Source: Halanaerobiales bacterium
GTDB taxonomy: Bacteria > Bacillota_F > Halanaerobiia > DY22613
DNA: 28,705 nt
Direction of reading: 5' to 3'
Assembly (NCBI GenBank): GCA_023128035.1
Contig: JAGMES010000051.1
Span: 1 to 28,705 of the forward strand
The notes beneath the pieces are model-generated. The model saw only the letters and a program-made list of their open reading frames with translations, made no database searches and was not told the DNA's origin. The translations under genes and the position numbers were made by a program. Within the stretch, counting starts at the first letter, position 1. Every line of letters begins with the position of its first letter. Positions 22,780 to 28,705 of the stretch are shown piece after piece.

Positions 22780-23625
22780 GTGAAAAATAAACTAGTTATG
22801 GTTTTTTGTGCTATACTATTCTTATTTAGTACAAGTGTCAATGCAAAAATTATAGACGATAAAAATTTAGTTTATATTGAGATAGGCAATTTTGTTTTTA
22901 ATTTTATTGCACCAGAGATTCCAGAAGTATATATTTTATATGATGAGAAAACTCTTGATACCTGGGAGGAAAAAGCTCTTGAATTTATTGAAAAGTTCAG
23001 TAAGAATAAGCCGTCATTACTTCGATTAATAGAGAATCGGTATGAATATACTGACACGATTAATTATAAATCTTATGATAATGCATTATTTATAGGTGGA
23101 GGCATTCAGTTTAGTACATTAAACAGCTCGCAATTTAAGGGGATTAATGAAAATGTTGACGAAATGCTAGCGAAATCTAATATCATTATTACAGAAATTT
23201 TTCAAATGGATGTAATGAATGATATTGATAAAACAATTTACAACAATAAAGTTGTATTTACTCAGTATTATAAGGGGATTAAAGTTGGGATGGGAAAATT
23301 TGATGGATTACTGATTTCTTTTTATCAAGGTGATATTAATAGTTTTTATTGTAATTTCCATTCATTCAAGGAAATAGATAAAGTCTTAGAAAAAGATCTT
23401 TTATCACCTGTTGAAGCACTAATTTCTGCTAAAGAAGGTATAAAATTTTGGTCAAAATTGAATCAAAAATTTAAATTTGACTGTGTTACGCTTGTTTATG
23501 CAGATGAAGATTATGATAAAGTTTTTGGTCCTGTTTGGGAGTTTAGTGCACAGGACAAAATAGGTGGAGAGGACAAAGAAAGGGATGTTCTTTGTATTGA
23601 TGCCCTTACGGGACAACTTAGATAA
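22780..23625 (+). CDS. Secreted protein of unknown function, paralogue 2
   Basis: A 281-residue paralogue of the preceding gene. It starts at GTG 22780; the whole ribosome-site segment GGAGGCCAATATTA is identical to that of paralogue 1, so the leader was duplicated with the gene. The signal peptide is MVFCAILFLFSTSVNA-like (cleavage near residue 22). EIPEVYIL, the FTQYYKGIKVGMG element and PVWEFSAQD...CIDALTG are conserved. The C-terminus ends at LTGQLR, six residues shorter than the LTGKFVNVYK of paralogue 1. An insertion near SSQFKGINENVDE differs in length. It lies 23 bases after paralogue 1 and 24 bases before the caspase-like gene, so all three form one transcription unit. Confidence 0.88.
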   Translation: MKNKLVMVFCAILFLFSTSVNAKIIDDKNLVYIEIGNFVFNFIAPEIPEVYILYDEKTLDTWEEKALEFIEKFSKNKPSLLRLIENRYEYTDTINYKSYDNALFIGGGIQFSTLNSSQFKGINENVDEMLAKSNIIITEIFQMDVMNDIDKTIYNNKVVFTQYYKGIKVGMGKFDGLLISFYQGDINSFYCNFHSFKEIDKVLEKDLLSPVEALISAKEGIKFWSKLNQKFKFDCVTLVYADEDYDKVFGPVWEFSAQDKIGGEDKERDVLCIDALTGQLR

Positions 23626-23649
23626 AAAGCGAAATGGAGGAAAAATTAT

Positions 23650-25464
23650 ATGGATAAGAAGAAGGTTGTCTTTATTGTAATACTAGTTGTATTTAGTCTC
23701 TTAACATTTTTGTATTGTGATCAAACTTGTTATGCTACAGGAGACTCTGGTGGAAGTTCAGGAGATAGTTCAGGTGGAAAAGGAGGTGGGAGTGGTAGTA
23801 CTCCAGATACTGGTACTGCAAATACTGGGATGCCTAATATGGTGATAAAGTTTTTAGCAGTTGAAGATTATATTGAAAATCCCTTAAATTGTTATGAAGT
23901 ACCTGAGCTAAAAGAGTTATTTGAACAAAAAGGCTGGTATGTTGGTGAAGAAAAATATAATTATGACGTTGTACCAAGTGATTTTATTGAAAATGATAGT
24001 TGGGCAGATATTTTAGTGTATAGTGGACATGGATCTACATTTCTTATTAAACTATTAGATGGTCAATACGTAAGTGATGAAGATCTTGGAAAAATGGCTT
24101 ATGGTGAAGATAAAGAAAATTTTAAATGGGTTATTTTCTCATGCTGTGATTTTGTATGTTGGGGTAATGATTTGGAGAGTATTTTTACAACTGATTCTAA
24201 GTCTGTTCATAGTATTTTAGGTTACGAAAATAAATTTAGAGAGCATTCCTTCACGACAAAGGAACTATATAAAGAGTTTTGCCAGTTCTTATTTGGAGAA
24301 AATGGTGAAAAATCAACTATTCTTAAAGCATGGGAAGATGCAAATAAACAATTTGATATATATAAAGATAGATTTACTTATTATTATATTAAATATGCTG
24401 AAAGTGATACTATTGATGCTTATGTTGAGTTGGATCCTTTGCAAAGTGATTTTACAGTATATTATGTAGATTGTGAAAATTCATATGATCAGGGCACACC
24501 AAGTTCAACTTCTTCTTTTTCGGATATAATTATAAACAAGTCTTTAAATGATAGTGTATTACTTAATTATACTAAACCACAACAAACGAACATTTATACA
24601 GTAACATGTACTTCTGAAATATCTGATTATCAAACCGTAGAAAAAGATTTTTATGACAGTTTTGGTCCATTGATTCCAGAATTGTACCAAGTGCAAAAGA
24701 TTGATTACGGTAATTATATTCAATACAAGAATGATTATGCGAGTTTGCAATATTATAAGTCAACAGGGGGATTAATATATAGGCGAAATAAATCATCTGA
24801 ATTTTTTATAGAACCAGCATCGAATTCTGAGCCTAAAGATGATGAGATCATCATTATTACTGACCCAAATCCAGATCCAAGAATATTCTCGATACCTGAA
24901 CCAAGTATTGAATCTTTCGTAGATGATATAATTCCTCAATCTGAGTTAGATAGCGAGATGCAAAATATTGTTAATATTGCTGTAGATTTTGTAGATACAT
25001 ATGGTGGTGGAATGCCTTCTGAAGCTGTATTAGATAATATATATGCAATTAGACATACCAATACACAAACTGGTGTAACAAAAATTAAAAGTTATCTTAT
25101 TGAATACAGAAGATATATAAATAATATAAAAATTGCTGGAGATAATACCGATGGGATTATGGTTGAAGTTGATGCGGATGGTGTTTGTTATTATAAACGG
25201 TTATGGAGAAATTACAATAATAATATGTTGATAAATAATCTTGTCGATGAAGAATATGCTCTACAGTTAAATACTTCTAACATTTGTAATATAATTTTTG
25301 GCTCCCCGGTTGACCCTATTAGAATTACAGGAGTTAACCTGGTTTACAAGGGTTCAACAATTGATGCTACTTCTAATACGTTGATACCTGCCTGGGAATA
25401 CAAAATTGAAAATAGTCCATCGATATTTGTTAATGCTTTGAATGGGCAAATAATTGATTATTAA
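23650..25464 (+). CDS. Secreted caspase-like (His-Gly/Cys) protein with the paralogue C-terminal domain
   Basis: A 604-residue protein with a signal peptide (about 1-29, ending CYA). Next is a Gly/Ser-rich linker (31-60) and then a domain of about 220 residues with caspase-fold hallmarks: ILVYSGHGS (His127) and WVIFSCCDF (Cys165/Cys166), followed by SILGYENKF and ILKAWEDAN. From memory this resembles the DUF6345/caspase-like group. A central region (about 290-420) is unassigned and contains a proline-rich DPNPDP. The last 180 residues match the C-terminal domain of the two upstream paralogues (AVDFVDTYGGG, IEYRRYINNIKIAG, LIPAWEYKIENS, FVNALNGQI). The start is ATG 23650 after TGGAGG. A secreted cysteine peptidase is plausible but unproven. 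Confidence 0.85.
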   Translation: MDKKKVVFIVILVVFSLLTFLYCDQTCYATGDSGGSSGDSSGGKGGGSGSTPDTGTANTGMPNMVIKFLAVEDYIENPLNCYEVPELKELFEQKGWYVGEEKYNYDVVPSDFIENDSWADILVYSGHGSTFLIKLLDGQYVSDEDLGKMAYGEDKENFKWVIFSCCDFVCWGNDLESIFTTDSKSVHSILGYENKFREHSFTTKELYKEFCQFLFGENGEKSTILKAWEDANKQFDIYKDRFTYYYIKYAESDTIDAYVELDPLQSDFTVYYVDCENSYDQGTPSSTSSFSDIIINKSLNDSVLLNYTKPQQTNIYTVTCTSEISDYQTVEKDFYDSFGPLIPELYQVQKIDYGNYIQYKNDYASLQYYKSTGGLIYRRNKSSEFFIEPASNSEPKDDEIIIITDPNPDPRIFSIPEPSIESFVDDIIPQSELDSEMQNIVNIAVDFVDTYGGGMPSEAVLDNIYAIRHTNTQTGVTKIKSYLIEYRRYINNIKIAGDNTDGIMVEVDADGVCYYKRLWRNYNNNMLINNLVDEEYALQLNTSNICNIIFGSPVDPIRITGVNLVYKGSTIDATSNTLIPAWEYKIENSPSIFVNALNGQIIDY

Positions 25465-25470
25465 TTAGAT

Positions 25471-25497
25471 AGGAGGCTTATTTTAGCCTCCTTTTTT
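25471..25497 (+). terminator. Rho-independent terminator between the secreted-protein genes and the lnt-like gene
   Basis: A perfect 8-bp stem, AGGAGGCT (25471-25478) with AGCCTCCT (25485-25492), a six-base loop and T residues (25493-25497). The stem happens to contain an AGGAGG. The next gene begins only 14 bases later, so read-through or a hidden promoter must serve it. Confidence 0.8.
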
Positions 25498-25510
25498 GAG
25501 GTGAGAATTT

Positions 25511-27403
25511 ATGAAAAATTTTTATTTAATTTTATTAAGTGCACTTCTATTTACTTTATCATTACCACCTTTTGATTTAAGTTTATTAATTTATGTTGCT
25601 TTTGTTCCATTTTTATATACTGTATATAAATGGAGACAATATAATGACATCTTAATACATTCAACAATAATAGTTATATTAAATTTATTTTTCATACTCA
25701 ATATAGAAGATTTATCAGTATTAACAAAAATATGTTTTTTACTAATGTTACTTGGATGGGTATTTTTATTTGAGTTAATAGTTAGTAAAATTTTGATTAA
25801 TTTAAATATAGATAAGTGGTTTTCAGCGTTTGTGTTTGCGAGCTCATGGACAATAATAGATATAATTTCACAAAAAGTAATTAACTTCAGCTGGTTTTTA
25901 TTTTTGACTCAATACAATCAACAACTAGTTTTACATGTTGGCAAAGTCTTTAGTGTGCATTTTATAACGTTTTTAATTGTGTTAACTAATTACATAATTT
26001 TTAATTTTTTTGTTTCTAATAAAAAAACTAAATTAATATATTGGATAATTATTTTTGTTATTCTGTTTGCTTGCGTAAATTGTTATTATATTGCCAAAAA
26101 TGATGATCAAAGGTATCACAACATTGTAATTGTTCAACCAAATAAGACTTTACAAGAAAAACATTTGGTTACAAAAGATCAATATTATCAAGATTTACAG
26201 TTTTATTCACTATTTGATCCTCAATTATTTAAAAATAAAGAAATAGATTTTATTGTATGGCCCGAAACAGTGATAAACAGATGGATTTTTAGGATTCCAG
26301 AATATAAAGATCATCTACTTAAACTTTCAAAGGAAACCAATGCATATTTAATTATTGGTGCTCCAGATTTAGATTTTAATTTAAAGGAATACAATTCTGT
26401 TTTTATTGTTACACCAGAAGGAAAAATTCATAGATATAGCAAAAATAATACAGTTCCTTTAATGGAGAAAAGTTTTACACCTGGCGAGAATAAACTTTTA
26501 TTATCTACCAAATATGGACCAATAGAATTTCTAGTATGTTGGGAGTCACTTTCTATCCAAAAAAATACATCTTCACAAATAACGTTTATTTTATCAAGTG
26601 ATTTAGTATTTGGAAATAGTCATGCAGTTTTAATGCACTCAAGATTAGGCATTTTTACTGCTATAGAAAAAGATGCATCTGTAGTACTTGCGAATTATTC
26701 AGGAAAGTCGGCGTTAATTAATTTTAATGGCGAAATTCAAGCAGAAGCTCCTATGTTAAGACCATATATTTTAGAGGGTAAGCTACCAGTTAAGGATAAA
26801 AAAGATTTTCGTTTTCGCTTGATGAATCTAATTTACTTAATTTTTTTTCTAGTTGGTCTTAATGAAGTTTTTAATGGTAAGAAAAAAATAGTTTGGAAGT
26901 ATCAGTGTAGGGTATGGATGGTTTTATTATTACTAATATTAGTTCCAATTATAATAAAGAGTAATCTTTATATTATGGATAAAAAAAATAGAAATTATCT
27001 TCCACAACTAGAAATAATAAATACCAAATTTGAAGAGAAAATAATTAGATTTGAAACAAGTGATACTCTAAAGGAGTGTTTAAAAAATTTAATGAAGTAT
27101 TACGGTATCTATATAACAAAGTACTTTAATGTGGATGAATTAGAAAAGTATACAGTTAACCAAATAGTAGCTGAAATTGGATTTCAGCTAGTAGAAACTA
27201 ATAAATACGACTTAGACAATCTATTTTTTCCAGTTATTGCATCTTATAAGGGGGATTGGTGTGTAATCTATCGATATGAAAATCGATTTAGAGTATTTTT
27301 TACTAAAGAGAAATTTGTAGAATTAGACATAGATGAATTTAGTGATGATATAAAAAAGATATACATTCTAAAACCCTTAAAAATGCCTTTTGATCAAACT
27401 TAA
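25511..27403 (+). CDS. lnt: Apolipoprotein N-acyltransferase-like protein with C-terminal C39-like extension
   Basis: A 630-residue protein. Residues 1 to about 195 hold several transmembrane helices, as in Lnt. The nitrilase-type domain (about 203-415) has the catalytic Glu252 (WPETV), Lys311 (YSKNNTVP) and Cys343 (VCWES), plus FTPGE and the late AIEKDASVVLANYSGKS. A helix follows near 438-452. After a further helix (468-484) comes an extra region of about 145 residues absent from ordinary Lnt. It has ECLKNLMKYYGI and a KGDWCVIYRY...EFSDDIKKIYIL pattern like a C39 peptidase, but the catalytic Cys and His positions are not conserved. The start is ATG 25511 after GAGGTGAG. The gene is even more A/T-rich than its neighbours. 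Lnt attaches a third acyl chain to lipoproteins; this one may be specialised. Confidence 0.86.
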   Translation: MKNFYLILLSALLFTLSLPPFDLSLLIYVAFVPFLYTVYKWRQYNDILIHSTIIVILNLFFILNIEDLSVLTKICFLLMLLGWVFLFELIVSKILINLNIDKWFSAFVFASSWTIIDIISQKVINFSWFLFLTQYNQQLVLHVGKVFSVHFITFLIVLTNYIIFNFFVSNKKTKLIYWIIIFVILFACVNCYYIAKNDDQRYHNIVIVQPNKTLQEKHLVTKDQYYQDLQFYSLFDPQLFKNKEIDFIVWPETVINRWIFRIPEYKDHLLKLSKETNAYLIIGAPDLDFNLKEYNSVFIVTPEGKIHRYSKNNTVPLMEKSFTPGENKLLLSTKYGPIEFLVCWESLSIQKNTSSQITFILSSDLVFGNSHAVLMHSRLGIFTAIEKDASVVLANYSGKSALINFNGEIQAEAPMLRPYILEGKLPVKDKKDFRFRLMNLIYLIFFLVGLNEVFNGKKKIVWKYQCRVWMVLLLLILVPIIIKSNLYIMDKKNRNYLPQLEIINTKFEEKIIRFETSDTLKECLKNLMKYYGIYITKYFNVDELEKYTVNQIVAEIGFQLVETNKYDLDNLFFPVIASYKGDWCVIYRYENRFRVFFTKEKFVELDIDEFSDDIKKIYILKPLKMPFDQT

Positions 27404-27579
27404 TACATAAGCTTAATATAGTGATCTATTATCATGGGAATGATATATTTTACTATACATTTTTAATTTTTCCATTTTTCACTCCATTCTGATAAATTAT
27501 TATGCATCTAATCATTATTTATTTTCTGTTGAAGAAGTTTATGGCGAAAATAGAGAGATAGAACTTAGTGTTTTTGTAG

Positions 27580-27615
27580 AATAGAAATTGGCTCATTTTT
27601 CATTTAAGTTACTAA
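27580..27615 (+). repeat. 36-bp dispersed repeat, copy 2
   Basis: Partner of 21019-21054 with one mismatch. It lies immediately upstream of the predicted -10 box of the AAA-ATPase-like gene, so the repeat may be part of a mobile or multi-copy upstream region that travels with genes of this family. Confidence 0.85.
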
Positions 27616-27629
27616 AAATCTTTCGCATG

Positions 27630-27638
27630 TGGTATAAT
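27630..27638 (+). promoter_or_regulatory. Extended -10 promoter of the AAA-ATPase-like gene
   Basis: TGG directly before TATAAT (27633-27638) makes an extended -10 element; the -35 region (about 27609-27615) is poor. It lies 51 bases before the GTG start codon. Confidence 0.6.
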
Positions 27639-27688
27639 TATAAGATAGAATCAGCATTTTTTAATTAATTGTGGAAGGGGGTATTCGA

Positions 27689-28705
27689 GTGAAAAATAAA
27701 AGAAGGATTCCTTACGGAGTTAGTGATTATATAAAAATGAGGTCAAAGGATTTTTTATATATTGATAAAACTAAGTATATTGAGATTTTGGAGAGCTATG
27801 GGGAGGATTACATTTTTTTCTTAAGACCCAGAAGATTTGGAAAAAGTCTTTTCCTATCAATGTTAGAGAGCTATTATGATATTAATACTAAAGCTCAATT
27901 TGAGCAACTTTTTAATGGATTATATATTGGTGAAAACCCGACTCCAGATGCTAATAGTTATTATATTTTGAAATTTAACTTTTCTGGACTCAATACTTCC
28001 AGTCAAGAAATATTGATATCTGATTTTAGTTCACTTGTATTGGAGGCTTTGAATAAATTTTGCGAAATCTATAATCTTGACTTTGAATATACAAAGGAAG
28101 GGTTGCCTTCTGTAGTTTTGAGATCTTTCTTAAATCGAGTTGAATCAAAAATCAGTGAAAAAATCTATGTATTGATAGATGAATATGATCATTTTGCCAA
28201 GGAGTTATTAAGTTTTCAGGTGGAAGTATTTGAGGAAACAATAAGTAAAACAGGTTTTGTTCGCAAATGGTATGAGGTTTTAAAGAATGGAACTGCTACC
28301 GGCATAATTGATCGAATTTTTGTTACAGGAGTAAGTCCAATTACTTTAGATAGCCTAACAAGTGGATTTAATATAGCTTCTAACTTGACCCGTGATCCTA
28401 ATCTTAATGAAATGATGGGATTTACAGAGGCAGAAGTCTTATCATTATTAAAAGATATTGTAGATATGACTGATGTGAATCAATTATTGCCAGAATTAAA
28501 AAATTACTATAATGGTTATCTCTTCAATGAGGATGTAGAGCAAAGAGTATTTAATAGTGACATGATCTTATATTATCTAAATACCTATCAAAAGACTAAA
28601 AAGCCTCCAAAAGAGCTGGTTGATATTAACATATCCAGTGACTACTCAAAAATGCAAAAACTTTTCACACTGAAAAATCAAAAGCGGAATTATAGGATAT
28701 TAGAA
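27689..28705 (+). CDS. AAA-ATPase-like / PD-(D/E)XK nuclease family protein, 3' end outside window
   Basis: An open frame of 339 codons from GTG 27689 (GGAAGGGGG upstream) runs off the window without a stop. It begins RIPYGVSDYIKMRSKDFLYIDKT (split here as RIPYGVSDY and DFLYIDKT) and has the Walker A-like RPRRFGKSLFLSML, Walker B LIDEYDHF and the family sequence VTGVSPITLDSLTSGFN, then YNGYLFN and FNSDMILYYL. These are the marks of the PF09820-type AAA-ATPase proteins, which normally carry a C-terminal PD-(D/E)XK nuclease domain; that part would lie outside the window. Such genes are often multi-copy in low-GC anaerobes and behave as mobile or defence-like accessory genes. The biological role is not established. 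Confidence 0.92.
   Translation, partial: MKNKRRIPYGVSDYIKMRSKDFLYIDKTKYIEILESYGEDYIFFLRPRRFGKSLFLSMLESYYDINTKAQFEQLFNGLYIGENPTPDANSYYILKFNFSGLNTSSQEILISDFSSLVLEALNKFCEIYNLDFEYTKEGLPSVVLRSFLNRVESKISEKIYVLIDEYDHFAKELLSFQVEVFEETISKTGFVRKWYEVLKNGTATGIIDRIFVTGVSPITLDSLTSGFNIASNLTRDPNLNEMMGFTEAEVLSLLKDIVDMTDVNQLLPELKNYYNGYLFNEDVEQRVFNSDMILYYLNTYQKTKKPPKELVDINISSDYSKMQKLFTLKNQKRNYRILE

Larger units (their letters stand above)
27404..27688. other. Intergenic region before the AAA-ATPase-like gene
   Basis: It contains a weak hairpin TATCAT-GGGA-ATGATA (27430-27445) that could end lnt transcription, the second copy of the 36-bp repeat (27580-27615), and the promoter of the next gene. The short frame around 27500-27580 has no start or family signature. 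Confidence 0.55.

Noticed and set aside
23735..23830. Repetitive GGA/GGT-rich DNA as a possible tandem repeat or array
   Set aside because: It simply encodes the Gly/Ser linker of the caspase-like protein; no regular unit and spacer pattern exists. No CRISPR array was found in the window.

Overview
The window looks like chromosomal DNA of a low-GC, anaerobic, Gram-positive-type bacterium (Clostridia or a Halanaerobia-like lineage). The evidence is very A/T-rich codon use, strong AGGAGG-type ribosome binding sites with some GTG and TTG starts, a ferredoxin-linked 2-oxoacid oxidoreductase, and an AAA-ATPase/PD-(D/E)XK-type gene of a family common in such genomes. Nearly every gene is on the + strand. 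A precise genus cannot be read from the sequence.

Layout. (1) 1-456: debris, consisting of a degenerate fragment of a secreted-protein gene whose intact relatives lie near 22 kb, an insertion-sequence remnant on the minus strand, and a terminator. (2) 665-17027: one tightly packed operon of 18 genes, ended by a strong terminator. It starts with a stand-alone LytTR DNA-binding protein. Then come iorA and iorB, a FabG-like reductase, a DUF362-ferredoxin protein, a second SDR that has lost its catalytic tyrosine, two 3-hydroxyacyl-CoA dehydrogenases, an SCP2-like protein, a methylmalonyl-CoA-epimerase-like VOC protein, and eight ketoacyl synthase III (KAS III, FabH/HMG-CoA-synthase superfamily) paralogues, called Kas1 to Kas8 here. 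(3) 17113-20982: a TetR-controlled ABC-2 export operon with a textbook promoter and overlapping palindrome, an ATPase, two permeases and a 40-residue membrane protein. (4) 20983-21889: a gene-poor stretch with relics and repeats. (5) 21890-27403: two paralogous secreted proteins, a larger secreted protein with a caspase-like His/Cys motif and the same C-terminal domain, and an apolipoprotein N-acyltransferase-like protein with an unusual C-terminal extension. (6) 27689-28705: the start of an AAA-ATPase-like gene that runs off the window.

The most unusual part is the KAS operon. All eight KAS proteins keep the nucleophilic cysteine, but the other two catalytic positions (His and Asn in FabH) vary: Cys-His-Asn in Kas1, 3 and 6; Cys-His-His in Kas2 and 8; Cys-Asn-His (the two residues exchanged) in Kas4 and 5; Cys-Ser-Asn in Kas7. 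No acyl carrier protein, acyltransferase, dehydratase or thioesterase is visible, so chemistry on CoA thioesters is likely. A working model, which is inference, is as follows. IorAB makes an (aryl)acetyl-CoA or similar acyl-CoA from a 2-oxoacid. KAS enzymes, some perhaps in unlike pairs, extend or transfer it. The SDR and 3-hydroxyacyl-CoA dehydrogenases reduce 3-keto groups. The epimerase supplies or handles a 2-methyl-branched CoA ester. The TetR/ABC unit downstream could export the product. A catabolic role (thiolytic cleavage instead of condensation) cannot be excluded from sequence alone.
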